From UBA4733 sp036734945 (lineage in GTDB: Bacteria > Chloroflexota > UBA4733), in assembly GCA_036734945.1 (NCBI GenBank), contig DAIMXP010000011.1, positions 24,616 to 88,615 on the forward strand: a stretch of DNA of 64,000 nt, written 5' to 3'. Within the stretch, counting starts at the first letter, position 1. The number at the start of each line of letters is the position of its first letter. The translations under genes were made by a program, and so were the position numbers. Below the pieces are notes generated by a model that was not told where the DNA came from, searched no databases, and worked only from the letters and a program-made list of their open reading frames with translations. Of this stretch, positions 8,350 to 18,324 are shown piece by piece.

Positions 8350-8826
8350 TCACCCGCTACTGAGCCGATCCAGAATCTCCGCTGCTTGTCGCAACATAGC
8401 AAGCTCCGCCGAGGGGAGCGCGGCGAGCTGACCCGCTAACGCGGCCACCCGCCGGGTGCGCCCCTCCTGCAACAGGCGATGACCGGCGGGAGTTGCCTGT
8501 ACCATCACCGCCCGGCGATCCGCCGCGCTCGGTTGACGCACCACCAGCCCCGCCTCCTCCAGCGCGGCGACGAGGCGCGTCATGGTCGGTGGCCGCACCT
8601 GCTCGGCGGTCGCCAGTGCGCCGATCGTGAGCGAGCCGGCAAAGACGACGACCGAGAGTGCCGAGAGACGGGGCCCGGTCAGACCGCCGGCCACATCCTG
8701 CTGGCGCACACGCCGGAGCAGGTGGATGGCAGCAGAGTGCAAGCGATCGGCAACCTCCGCTGCCGAGCCGGCCGGCCCGTCGCCAGCAGTGCCATCCGCG
8801 TGCGGTATCCGATTGTCGCCTACCAT
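8350..8826 (-). CDS. MarR-family transcriptional regulator
   Basis: The protein from ATG 8826 has about 158 residues, a normal MarR length. It shows a winged-helix core: LTGPRLSALSVVVFAGSLTIG, then LATAEQVRPPTMTRLVAALE (recognition helix) and the wing GLVVRQPSAADRRAVMVQAT with the conserved DRR. Flanking helices serve dimerisation. It is transcribed away from an MMPL exporter, and a perfect palindrome lies in the shared promoter region right before its start codon. The usual behaviour of such pairs is repression of both genes, relieved by a small lipophilic or aromatic ligand. Confidence 0.9.
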   Translation of the reverse strand: MVGDNRIPHADGTAGDGPAGSAAEVADRLHSAAIHLLRRVRQQDVAGGLTGPRLSALSVVVFAGSLTIGALATAEQVRPPTMTRLVAALEEAGLVVRQPSAADRRAVMVQATPAGHRLLQEGRTRRVAALAGQLAALPSAELAMLRQAAEILDRLSSG

Positions 8827-8837
8827 GCCCTTGTATT

Positions 8838-8853
8838 CTTTAGCAATGCTAAG
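8838..8853. promoter_or_regulatory. Palindromic MarR-type operator between marR and the MMPL gene
   Basis: TTAGC-AAT-GCTAA (8840-8852) is a perfect inverted repeat with near-symmetric flanks (CTT before, AG after). It sits 12 bases upstream of the MarR start codon and is followed by an AT-rich TATTATA (8855-8861), which could be a -10 box for the rightward exporter. Its size and AT core match known MarR-family operators. Confidence 0.65.
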
Positions 8854-8947
8854 TATTATACGCCGCAACCGACGACACGCACCCTGTAATGCAGTCACGC
8901 CGTCTCCTCGTGGTACCCTGCCCTGGCAAACTGAAGGAGATCACGCA

Positions 8948-11209
8948 TTGTTCGCTGCCTGGGCCCGCTTCGTCTATCGCCGCCGCTGGCTGACCCTGGT
9001 CGGGTCGCTGCTGCTGCTCATCATTTCCGGCGTCCTGCTGGTGCAGGGCGGCGCCCTCATCACCGCCCAGCCGAAGGGCACCGAATCCGACCGGGCGTTG
9101 ACGCTGCTGCAGAACGAGTTGCCGCACGCCGCCGGCTCCTCGATCACGGTCGTCTTCGGCAGTGCGACACTGCAGGCCACCGATCCGGCCTTCGCGCGCG
9201 CCATGCAGGCGGCGCTGGCCGGGCTGCACGGCGACCCACGCGTCAAGTCTATCCAGACGCCCTACGACAGCACGCCGCCGACTCCGGCCTGGCTGTCGCA
9301 CGATGGTCGGCACGCCCTGGCCATCGTCAACCTCAAAGACGACTTTGACGTGGCGCGCAGCTACTACGCCCAGATTCGATCACTTATCCACTCCGACCAG
9401 TTGACGGTGCAAGCGAGCGACAGCCTCGCCGTCAGCGCCGACTTCGACCGCTACCTCGCCAACGACCTGCAGCGGGCCGAAAAGGTGTCGCTGCCGCTGG
9501 CGCTGCTGCTCCTGCTGCTGGTGTTCGGCACAGTGGTGGCCGCGCTGCTGCCGCTCGGCGTCGGCCTCTGCGCCGTCCTGGGTGGGCTGGCGATCGTCTA
9601 CCTGCTCTCGCGAGTGACGGACATGTCGCCCTATTCGCTGAACGTCGTCACGATCATCGGCCTGGGGGTCGCTATCGACTACTCCCTGTTCATCGTCAAC
9701 CGCTTCCGCGAAGAGTTGCTGCGCGGCCTCAGCGTGGTCGACGCGCTGGCGAACAGTATGGCGACTGCCGGGCGCGCCATCACCTTCTCCGGCATCACCG
9801 TCGCCATCGGCCTGGCCGGGTTGCTCTTCTACCCGCGCTCCTATCTCTCGTCGATGGGTCTGGCCGGCGCTGCCGTGGTGGGCTTTGCCATCCTCTACGC
9901 CCTCACCTTCCTGCCGGCGTTGTTGGCCCTGCTGGGGCCGCGCGTCAACCGCTGGCGCCTGCCGTTCCTTCAGAGCAGCGCACGGTCCGGCGGTGGCTTC
10001 TGGCACTGGGTCGCCACGAACGTCATGCGCCATCCCTGGTGGGCCCTGCTGCCGGCGCTGCTCTTCATCCTGCTGGCCGCCTCGCCCCTGCTCGGCATTC
10101 GCCTGGCCAATAGCGACGTCACCGCTCTGCCGCCCGACGCCGAATCACGCCTGGGCTACGATCTGCTGATCAGCCAGTTCCCCGGCTGGAATGAGAATCA
10201 ATTCTCGCTGGTTCTTTATGCGCCCGACGGGCAACCACTCAACGCCGACCGCATCGGCGCGCTGTATGACCTCAGCCGCCGTATCGCCACCCTACCACAT
10301 GTGCTGCGGGTGGAAGGGCCGGTGAACCTCGACCCGAAGCTCGGCAAGGCGCAGTATCAAGCGCTGTATAGCGGCCCGCGCTCGGCCTTACCGGCGGCCA
10401 TGCAGGAGGCGCTCCGCCAGAGCACCGGCGCCCACATTGCCGTGCTCTCGGTGCTGAGCGGCAGCCCGGTCGCCAGCGACGACGCCCGCAACCTGCTGCG
10501 CAGCATCCGCGCCCTGCCTGCGCCCGCCGGCAGTCAACTCCTGGTGACCGGGGCAACCGCCTACGACGTCGACACCATCCAGTTCATCGTGCAGCACACA
10601 CCGGCTGCCGTCGCCTTCGTCATCATCGTGACCTACCTGCTGCTCTTCCTGCTCACCGGCTCCGTCGTTCTGCCCCTGAAAGCCGTTGTCGTGAACCTGC
10701 TCTCTATCTCCGCCTCCTTCGGCGCCATGGTCTGGATCTTCCAGGACGGGCATTTCAGCGCCCAGTTGCATTTCCTAGCAGCTCCCCTGGACCCGACACT
10801 GCCGGTGCTGCTGTTCTGCATCATGTTCGGCCTGGCCATGGACTACGAAGTCTTCCTGGTGACGCGCATCCAGGAGGAGTACCGGCGCAGCGGCAACAAC
10901 CGGGAGGCAGTAGCCTGGGGACTGGAGCGCAGCGGCCGCCTGGTGACCGGCGCGGCGGCAATCATGCTGGCCGTGTTCCTGGCCTTCGCCCTGGCGCAGA
11001 TCATCATCATCAAAGCCATCGGGCTGGGCCTGGCCATCGCGGTGTTGATCGACGCCACGCTGATCCGAGCGCTGGTGGTGCCGGCCATGATGCGCCTGCT
11101 AGGCGACCTCAACTGGTGGGCGCCGCAGCCCCTGGTGCGCTTCCAACGTCGCCTGAATTGGGAGGAAGCGAGCACACCGGCTGAGGCTGCGGCAGGAGCC
11201 GAAGGCTGA
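8948..11209 (+). CDS. MMPL/RND-family transporter
   Basis: I start translation at TTG 8948 because AAGGAG lies eight bases upstream and the next codons (FAAWARFVYRRRWLTLVGSL) are the standard MMPL N-terminus leading into helix 1. The 753-residue product has the duplicated RND layout: helix 1, a large extracytoplasmic loop, helices 2-6 with the proton-relay motif GLGVAIDYSLF near residue 240, a second helix and loop, and the second motif FGLAMDYEVFLVTRIQEEY near 628. MMPL proteins export lipids, fatty acids, siderophores or drugs using proton motive force. Here the divergent MarR gene and shared operator suggest an inducible exporter of a hydrophobic compound. The frame is intact. Confidence 0.9.
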   Translation: MFAAWARFVYRRRWLTLVGSLLLLIISGVLLVQGGALITAQPKGTESDRALTLLQNELPHAAGSSITVVFGSATLQATDPAFARAMQAALAGLHGDPRVKSIQTPYDSTPPTPAWLSHDGRHALAIVNLKDDFDVARSYYAQIRSLIHSDQLTVQASDSLAVSADFDRYLANDLQRAEKVSLPLALLLLLLVFGTVVAALLPLGVGLCAVLGGLAIVYLLSRVTDMSPYSLNVVTIIGLGVAIDYSLFIVNRFREELLRGLSVVDALANSMATAGRAITFSGITVAIGLAGLLFYPRSYLSSMGLAGAAVVGFAILYALTFLPALLALLGPRVNRWRLPFLQSSARSGGGFWHWVATNVMRHPWWALLPALLFILLAASPLLGIRLANSDVTALPPDAESRLGYDLLISQFPGWNENQFSLVLYAPDGQPLNADRIGALYDLSRRIATLPHVLRVEGPVNLDPKLGKAQYQALYSGPRSALPAAMQEALRQSTGAHIAVLSVLSGSPVASDDARNLLRSIRALPAPAGSQLLVTGATAYDVDTIQFIVQHTPAAVAFVIIVTYLLLFLLTGSVVLPLKAVVVNLLSISASFGAMVWIFQDGHFSAQLHFLAAPLDPTLPVLLFCIMFGLAMDYEVFLVTRIQEEYRRSGNNREAVAWGLERSGRLVTGAAAIMLAVFLAFALAQIIIIKAIGLGLAIAVLIDATLIRALVVPAMMRLLGDLNWWAPQPLVRFQRRLNWEEASTPAEAAAGAEG

Positions 11210-11250
11210 AGGCAATGCGGTTGAGTTAGCGTCGTGTAGGGGAAGAGCAG

Positions 11251-11440
11251 GGGCCGCGACTGCGGGCCCAGAGGGCGCCCCCGGCCAAGTTACCGGGGCG
11301 ACTGCTGTCGCGTTTTGCTTCTGGTGCCGCGTCGCAGCGCGACCGCAGTCGCCCCCAGTCGCTTGGCCGCAGACCGCAGTCGCGGCCTTGGATGCACGGG
11401 TACAAACGCCGTTCACTTGCTATGCACCGACTTGCGTCCC
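11251..11440. repeat. Dispersed GC-rich hairpin element, copy A
   Basis: GGGCCGCGACTGCGG at the left end is matched by GACCGCAGTCGCGGCC at 11373-11388, with further partial symmetry (GCGACTGC...) inside and an imperfect centre. To the right, TACAAACGCCGTTC and an ACTTGC block resemble the flanks of copy B at 18089-18324. It separates the convergent MMPL gene and the last peptide-export gene, so it could end transcription from both sides. No protein is encoded. Confidence 0.7.
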
Positions 11441-11457
11441 CCTCTGCCCGCCGCCCG

Positions 11458-13370
11458 TCAGGCCAACTGGCGCTTGACCAGGTCCGCGAAGGGACCGCGC
11501 TGGTTCAGCAGTTCGGCGTAGGCGCCGCTCTGCGCCAGCCGGCCACCAACCAACACGTAGACGCGGTCGGCGCGGCGGATCGTGCTCAGGCGGTGGGCGA
11601 TGACGATGCGGGTCGTGTGCAACACCTCCAGGTTCTTGCTCACGGTCTCTTGCGTCCGGTTGTCCAGGGCGCTGGTGGCCTCATCGAACAGCATCAGGCG
11701 CGGCTTGGCCACGACCGCCCGGGCGATCATCAGCCGCTGGCGCTGACCGCCGGAGAGCGTGGCGCCGCCGGCGGTGATCACCGTGTGCATGCCCATGGGC
11801 ATCTGGCGAGTGTCCTCATCCAGACCAGACATGCGGGCAGCCTCCCAGGCGTCCTCCAGGGTCAGGTCTAAGGTGCCGATGATGTTCTGGTAGATGCTGC
11901 CAGGCATGAGGCGCGCCTCCTGCAGCACCACGCCGATCTGGCGGCGCACTGCCTGCACGTCCAGCTTCGTCAGGTCCTGCCCGTTGTAGTACACCGAGCC
12001 GGCCTCCGGCGTCTCGAAGCCCAACAGCAAGCGGAAGAGCGACGACTTGCCGGAGCCGGAGGGGCCGACGATCGCCACGAACTCGCCCGGTCGCACGCGC
12101 AGCGAGACGTCGTTGAGCGCCAGCGGGCCATCCGCCTTATAGCGAAAGGAGACCTGGTTGATCTCGATATCACCGCTGAGGACGCCGGGGTCGGTGCGCT
12201 CGGCGCGCGCCTCCGGCGCGGTCACAAGGATGGGCTTCAGCCGCTCGTACACGGGAATCACGTTCAGCACCGACACGAACGCCGCATTCATCGCCAGCAT
12301 CGCCACCAGGAACTGGGCGAAGGCTGCATAGAAGGCCACAAAGGTGCCGGGCGAGAGGCTGGCGCCATGCCAGGCGACCACGGCGAACAGCACGAGCGCC
12401 GTCAGCAGCGGAGCCGCGGCGTTGAAGGCGTTCAGTTGATTACCGATGCGCCGCACTCGAAAGGCGAGGGCCTTCTGGACGCTAAATTGCTCCGCCCAAC
12501 GGGCGAAGTCGCGGCCTTCCGAGCCGGTCATCTGGAGCTTGGCGATGCCGGTCAACAGTTGCAAGACGAGGCCACTGATGTTCCCTCCCAGTTCCAGCAG
12601 CGGACGTTGCTGCCGAATCTGGCGGTAGCTGCCCAGCATCGTCACGCCCAGGAGGACGGCCACGAGCGCGGTAGCGGCCAGCGCCAGCGGCACATCGAAG
12701 TAGAACAGGACAGCGAAGCTGAACAGGCCAAATATCGCCCCCAGGATGGCGGAGACCGTGGCGCCGGTGAGCATCTGCCGGATCGCGTCGATGCCCGCGC
12801 CGCGCACTGCGAGATCGCGGGCCGAATACTGGCGCAGAAAGGGCACCGGCATGGCCAGCAGCCGGTCCCAGACGGCCGCCTGGATCACCACGTCTACCTT
12901 GCCCTCGACGCGCAGGGTGGCGACACCGCGCGTCACCTCGAAGAGGGCGCCCGCCGCGGCGAGCAGCAGCAGCGCGACCACCAGCAACAGGAGTTGCCCC
13001 CCGTCGCCGGCCGGAATGACAGAGTTGAGCAGCGTAGCCGTCACCAACGGCACACCGACACCCAGCGCGCCACCCAGGGCGCCCAGCAGAATCACCGCCA
13101 GGAGGTCCCCCCAGCGGCCACGCAGGCCGAAAGCGAGCACCTCGCGGGCGCCGAGCGCCCGCTCCGGCAAGGGCCGGTAGAACATGATGGCGCTGGGCGC
13201 CAGCCCTGACGGCGCGCTCATGACGATGCCCTGGGCCGCTCCGGCGAGACGGCAAGCGGCCAGCAAGGTGGGATCATCGCCGCCCGACCACACTGCCGCG
13301 GCACGTGGTTGCAGGACGGCAGCCAGTCGGCTAAGGGTGCGCTGCATGGAGCGCTGATCGGCGACCAGCT
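11458..13370 (-). pseudogene. NHLP-type peptide export ABC permease/ATPase, lacking N-terminus
   Basis: This is the right-hand part of a composite frame. Starting at about 13370 it matches the NHLM/NHLP 'permease-ATPase' subunit just after that family's N-terminal cyclic-nucleotide-like domain: DDPTLLAACRLAGAAQGI, six membrane helices (13080-12270), then a complete ATPase with Walker A GPSGSGKSS, signature TLSGGQRQR, Walker B LMLFDEATSALD and the switch His in IVIAHRLST. The normal first part is missing; instead it is joined in frame to the middle of a different ABC subunit (13371-14653). The ATPase itself looks intact. It would have powered export of a leader-bearing peptide across the inner membrane. 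Confidence 0.75.
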
Positions 13371-14653
13371 TCGCTTCCAGCCGCTCCGCCTCCTGCAGCA
13401 GACCGCCCAGTTGCACCAGTTGGTTGACCGGACCCAGGAAGCTGGCCATGAGCGTCTGGAAGGCGACCAGCATACCGATCGACATGGCGCCGTGCATGAT
13501 CCGCAAGCCGCCAACCTCCAGGATCGCCGCCACGTTGACGGCCGTCAGCAACGGCGGAATGGCGGAGAGGGCCAGCGAGGACAGACCGCGGTCCCGTTCG
13601 GCGTTGCTCAGGCTGGCCTGGTGGCCCGCCCAGCGCCGCGACGTTGAGCGCCGCGATGACCACGCTCAACAGCGTCAACGGCACGTCGTAGCGGAGCATG
13701 GCCAGCGCGTAGAAGGCGATGGTGATGACGCCGAGCACGGCGGTAGCCAACTGACCGGACAGCAGTTGCGCCACGCGATCATTGATGGCGACGCGGGAGC
13801 CGATCTCGCCGGGATAGCGCTGGGTGTAAAATTCCACCGGCAGATGCAGGACGTGCCAGAAGAAGGTGCTGGCGGTGCTCAGGGCCAGCTTGGTTTCCAG
13901 GCGCAGCAGGTAGTGCTGCTGCAGCCATGTCAGCGCGGCGCGCAGCACCGCGGTGATCGCCAGCTCGACGAGCAACGGCGCCACCCACCCCTGCAGCCGC
14001 TGCACCAGGTAGCCATCGACGAAGGCGCGGATAAAGGCCGGCAGCGCCAGCCCCGGCACGACCAGCGCCAGGCTGGCCAGGATGGCGAAGGCCAGGGCCG
14101 ACTCCGAGCCACGCAAACGCGGCCGGAGCGCGGCGAGGAGGCTATGCCGGGCGCCGCCGCGCTGAAACTCGGGACCTCGCTCAAAGGTCAGCGCCACCCC
14201 GGTGAAGGACGCGCCAAACTCCTGCAGCGTCACCGTGCGCGGCCCGCTCGCCGGGTCGTTGAGGAACACGCGGTCCTTGCCGAACCCCTCGACGACCAGG
14301 TAATGGTTGAAGTTCCAGAAGACGATCAGCGGCAGCGGCAGCAACCGGAGGGATTCCGGTTCTTTGCGAAAGCCGCGGGCGACCAGGCCGTAGGAGCGGG
14401 CCGCCCGCACCAGGTTGCTCGCCTTGCTGCCGTCTCGCGAGACACCACAGGCGATTCGCAGTTCCTCCAGCGAGACGCTCCGCCCGTGGTAGCCGAGGAT
14501 GATCGCCAGCGCAGCAGCGCCGCACTCCACCGCCTCCATCTGGAGCACGGTCGGCGTCTTCACCCGCAGGGACCGGGGCGACGCCTTGTGCTCCTCCCCC
14601 GGCGGTTGTTGCGGTCGCTCCAGGGTTGCTGCCAACCGCCACCTACCCTTCAC
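13371..14653 (-). pseudogene. NHLP-type C39 peptidase/permease, ATPase lost, internally deleted
   Basis: From GTG 14653 the frame encodes a peptidase C39 domain: VKTPTVLQMEAVECGAAALA carries the catalytic Cys, FNHYLVVEGF the catalytic His, and FLNDPASGPR the Asp. Membrane helices follow, to about 13634, where the reading frame jumps. The downstream frame resumes at RWAGHQASLSNAERDRGLSS and runs to about 13371. Compared with the NHLP peptidase-ABC family, some 50 residues are missing at the jump, and the whole ATPase is missing after QEAERLEA, where the neighbouring subunit begins. Two deletions therefore shape this gene. It overlaps the HlyD stop codon (GTGA). The protease would cleave leader peptides at a double-glycine site. 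Confidence 0.75.
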
Positions 14654-15477
14654 TGACCAAGGCTGATGAGGTGGTGTGTGCTCAACACGATCGTCGCCGT
14701 GGCCAGTGTCCCACCGTGCAACGCCGTGGACGGCCCCACGCCGAGCGACCAGGCGTAGCCGCTCGGCGTGGCCGAGCCCGGCGTGAGGGCGACGTCGACC
14801 TCAATCGGCGCGCCGCCGGCCGCGAAGGTCCGCGCCAGTTCGGCCGTACCCAGCGTGTGCTGCAGTTCCGCATTCGTGGCAGGGAAGTCCCCCACCGTCC
14901 GAACGACGCCGCGCAGGAAGCCATACTGGTCGCGGCCAAAGCCCGAAGGCGACACCTGGACTTCCATACCCGGTCGGATCTGGGGTTGCTCGCTGAGCGG
15001 TACGAACAGCGCCAACTCGAGCGTCCCCGCCGCCGGCTCCAACGTCAGCAGCGGCGTGCCCAGCGTCACCAGGTCGCCGTTGCCGACACTGACGGCGAGC
15101 ACACGTCCCGCCGTGGCGCTCTTGACGGCGAGCGGCGTGCTGCTGTCGCTGACGTACAGCGTGGCGACGACCTCGCCGGCCGTCACCGCCTCGCCGGGCC
15201 GCACCGCGATGGCACTGACTCGCCCAGCGACCGGCGCCGCAACGCCCTCGCTTCCACCCGCGCGCACGAGCATCCCTTGCGCGGTCACGGTAGCCGGCAC
15301 GCTGCCGAGCAGCCCCCAGAGCAGACCCAGGACCACCAGGATGCCCAACCCGGCCAGCGCCAGCCAGGCCCTCGGTGACGTAGCCTGCAGCAGCGTATCG
15401 AGGTGCTCGGGTGCCGTCAGGCGATCCAACGCCTCCTGACGGAAGAGCCGCTTCGCGGCGTCTGGCTGAGAGAGCAC
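14650..15477 (-). CDS. HlyD/membrane-fusion adaptor of an NHLP-type peptide export system
   Basis: A 275-residue protein starting at GTG 15477, with GGGGGA just upstream. The N-terminus FRQEALDRLTAPEHLDTLL is the cytoplasmic segment typical of NHLP-system secretion proteins. One membrane helix follows (about 39-62, LALAGLGILVVLGLLWGLLG), then a lipoyl/barrel region with VAAPVAGRVSAIAVRPGEAV and a later repeat KSATAGRVLAVSVGNGDLV. There is no long coiled-coil hairpin, consistent with the short form found in organisms without a typical outer membrane. It lies between two peptidase/ABC genes with overlapping or close spacing and seems the best-preserved part of the cluster. Confidence 0.85.
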   Translation of the reverse strand: MLSQPDAAKRLFRQEALDRLTAPEHLDTLLQATSPRAWLALAGLGILVVLGLLWGLLGSVPATVTAQGMLVRAGGSEGVAAPVAGRVSAIAVRPGEAVTAGEVVATLYVSDSSTPLAVKSATAGRVLAVSVGNGDLVTLGTPLLTLEPAAGTLELALFVPLSEQPQIRPGMEVQVSPSGFGRDQYGFLRGVVRTVGDFPATNAELQHTLGTAELARTFAAGGAPIEVDVALTPGSATPSGYAWSLGVGPSTALHGGTLATATIVLSTHHLISLGQ

Positions 15478-15602
15478 CGCTGTCCCCCCAACTTGGCATC
15501 AACGGTGACGACCAGGTGCTCCTGGCGTCAAGCACACAGCGCATGCTTGTCAACAAGGAGTAACACATAGGACAGCGGGGCGCTGTCGGCTGGTACTTTC
15601 GG

Positions 15603-17792
15603 TTAGGATGCCGGGGCTGCGCCGTCCTCGCCCGCCCGTCCCTCTCGCACAAACGCCGCATACCGGCCCTCAGCAGCCATGAGGTCATCGTGGCGGCCGC
15701 GTTCCGCCACCTCCCCGTCGTGCATCACAATGATCTGGTCGGCGTCACGCACGGTAGCGAGGCGATGGGTGACGACGATGCGCGTGCTGCCCATTTGCCG
15801 GAGATTGGCTTCCACCTGGCGCTCGGTGAGCGAGTCAAGGGCGCTCGTCGCTTCATCGAGCAGGAGAATCGGCGCGCGCTGGAGGAAGGCCCTGGCCAGC
15901 AGCAGGCGTTGGCGTTGGCCGCCTGACACATTGGCGCCGTTCTCCCCGGCAAAGGTCTTATAGCCCTGTGGGAGGCGCATAATGTCGTCGTCGATCAGCG
16001 CTAGACGCGCTGCGGCGCGCACCTGGGCCATGGGCACATCGTTGCGGCCCAGGGCAATGTTGTAGCGCAACGTCTGGTGCATGATCCCCGCCCCTTGCAG
16101 CGACACCCCCAACTGGCGCCGCACGGAGGGGAGATCGAGGTCCGTTAGCGCCTGGCCGTCGTAACGAATACACCCTTCGGTCGGCGCGTAGAAACCCAGC
16201 AGCAGTTTGATCAGCGTGCTCTTGCCGGCGCCGCCGGCGCCGACGATCGCCACCTTCTGGCCCGGCTCGACCTGCAACGACACGTCGCGCAGCACCCAGG
16301 GCGCCGTCGGGTTATAGCGAAAGCTCACCTGCTCCAACGCCAGCCGGCCGGTGAGGACAGGCGCCGGACGGACAGCGTCGCCGACCTGCTCCGGTACCGC
16401 CGCCAGCGTGGCGTTGAGCCGCTGCACGTTCGCCACGATCCCTTGCAGGGTGCGGATATGGCCGATCAGGTCAGCCAGCGGCCGGAACATGAGATAGGCT
16501 GTGAGGTTGAGGGCCAGCGTGACGCCGAGCGTGAGGCGTCCGGTGTGTACCTGCTGCATGCCGACCAGCAGCAGCAGCACCGGACCCAGCGATGCAAAGC
16601 CGGTGGTGAGCAGCTCGTAGAGCGTGCGGGTCTGGCTATGGGCGAGTTGCACATTGAGGTGCTTGTGTAGCAGGTTCCGCCAGTAGGCGAAGAAGGACTC
16701 CTCGGCGCCGGTCACCTTGACGCTCTCCATGTCCCGCACGACACGCAGCAGATAGGCAGCCTCCGCCAGGCGGGCGTCGCGTTCCTCGTGCGCCAGCACG
16801 ATCAGCGGTCGATAGCTCAGCAGCAGCGCTGCCAGTTGCCCGGTCAGCAAGGTCAAGGCGATGAGACCCAGGAGCGGTGAGAAGGCGAAGATGGTAGCGC
16901 CGTAGAGCAACAGCGTCAGGCCGTCGAAGAGCAGCGCCAGCGTCTGCACGTTGAGCGCCTCGCGCAAGGCGCTGCTTTGTTGCACCTGCCAGGCGAGGGC
17001 GTCGCGCCCCTGGCGCTGGAAGAAGGTGTAGGGCAGACTGAGGATGTGGCGGAACAGAGCGGGCATCAGCAGCAGGTCCAACCGCTCCCGCAGGTACACC
17101 AGCAAGACCGCGCGCAGGTACGTCGCCACCAGGCGAGCAAGGCTCAACAGCAGCAACGCCAGGGCGGCGATCGCCAACAGGTCGGCCCGCCGCGTTGGCA
17201 GCACCCGGTCGACCAGGAGGGCCAGCAGCAGTGGTCCCGCCAACGTCAGGAGTTGCACGAGCAGCGTGGCGATCAACACCTGCGCCAGCAGACCGGCGAC
17301 GCCGGGTACGCGACGCAGCGAGCCGGCGTAGACGCGCCACGCTGCCGGCCCGGCCCGCGCTCGGCGCGCGAAGTCCGGCCCCGGCGCGAAACTGAGCACC
17401 ACGCCGGTGTACTGCTTGCTGAACTCCGCCATGGGTAGCCAGTGCCGGCCCAGACCAGGATCGGCCAGCAGCACCCGCTGCGGCGTGTACTCCTCCAACA
17501 CCGCGAAGTGGTTGAACACCATGTGGACAATGACGGGCAGCTTCAGGCTCGGCAGGTGCGCGAGGTCACAGGCGTAGCCCTTACCCTCCAGACCAAAGCC
17601 GCGCGCAACCTGCAGCAACTGGCCGGCGGTGACGCCGTCGCGCCCGATGCCTGCCGCGGCGTAGCATTCGGCCAGGCTGGTCTTGCGGCCAAATTAGCCC
17701 AGCAGCATGGCCAGGGAAGCGGCGCCGCACTCCGTGACATCCGACTGGTAGACCAGAGGCACCCGCCGCCGGCGCGAACGGCCGCCATTCAC
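15603..17792 (-). pseudogene. C39 peptidase-ABC exporter with an in-frame TAA in the peptidase domain
   Basis: From GTG 17792 the frame reads VPLVYQSDVTECGAASLAML, a C39 peptidase with its catalytic Cys, then hits TAA at 17694-17696 and continues in the same frame without further damage for 671 codons. After the stop come the peptidase His (FNHFAVLEEY) and Asp (LADPGLGRH), six helices, and a full ATPase: Walker A GAGGAGKST, NVSGGQRQR, LLLDEATSALD, IVVTHRLAT. The stop replaces what is usually an aromatic residue (LLG-Tyr-FGR). A single mutation, or a sequence error, is enough to explain it. A shorter protein could start at GTG or ATG codons after the stop but would lack the catalytic Cys. Confidence 0.8.
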
Positions 17793-17980
17793 GGCGTCAG
17801 ACCGGCCAACAGAGTAGACAGCGCCAGCAGCCCGCCCACTAGAAGCAGGGCGCATGCCGCCCAGAGCAGCAAGAAGCTGCGCGGCGTGATCAGCCGGGGT
17901 TGATGAATCTCTTCATCCGGCAGTTCGTCGTGCCGCAGCGCGGCGGCGCGAAAAACCGATTCCCGCGTCGGCGACGCCAT
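17789..17980 (-). CDS. Small single-span membrane protein, probably a truncated HlyD-type adaptor
   Basis: A 63-residue protein from ATG 17980, preceded by AAAAGGGGAG. The start, ESVFRAAALRHDELPDEEI, is like the cytoplasmic tip of HlyD-family adaptors in peptide export loci, and SFLLLWAACALLLVGGLLAL is one membrane helix. It stops soon after the helix and lacks any barrel or lipoyl part. Its TGA overlaps the GTG of the peptidase-ABC gene, so the pair is translationally coupled. It is either a deletion product of a second adaptor or a small accessory protein; the tidy overlap with the next gene slightly favours a long-standing arrangement. Confidence 0.6.
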   Translation of the reverse strand: MASPTRESVFRAAALRHDELPDEEIHQPRLITPRSFLLLWAACALLLVGGLLALSTLLAGLTP

Positions 17981-18088
17981 AGCTCCCCTTTTCTTCTCTC
18001 AGCAGCCACCAGGGGCAAACGGCCAACCCAGGCAGACAAGGCCAGTCTACGGCAGGTTCTTGTGATGGTACAGGAAGCTCCGACGTTG

Positions 18089-18324
18089 GAGTGCGCCGCA
18101 AAGTATGGCGAAGCAAGGGAACGATATTTATTGGCGTACCAACGGGCCGCGATTGCGATCGGCGGCCAAGTGACGAGGGCGACTGTGGTCGTTTGGGAAT
18201 ACCGTCATCGGTTCAGAACGCGACCACAGTCGCCCTCGTCACTTGGCCGCCGATCGCAATCGCGGCCCTGTTACTCGGTTTACAAATACCGCTCCCTGGC
18301 TATGCAAAACTTTGCGATGCACTC
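18089..18324. repeat. Dispersed hairpin element, copy B (most complete)
   Basis: The core is a perfect 48-base inverted repeat, 18144-18191 against 18221-18268, with a 29-base loop. Outside it, weaker symmetry continues to the ends: GAGTGCGCCGCAAAG at 18089 mirrors CTTTGCGATGCACTC at 18310-18324. The whole 236-base unit therefore looks like a miniature inverted-repeat transposable element. It fills the gap between the leftward export operon and the rightward leader-peptide gene. Apart from it, nothing is recognisable in 17981-18528. Confidence 0.8.

Noticed and set aside
12367..13209. A 280-codon open frame antisense to the export ATPase
   Set aside because: Low-complexity His/Gln/Arg composition and clear coding signal on the opposite strand.
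17694..17696. TAA in the C39 peptidase considered as a recoded codon
   Set aside because: TAA is not used for selenocysteine or pyrrolysine, and no recoding signal is seen; a plain nonsense mutation or error is more likely.
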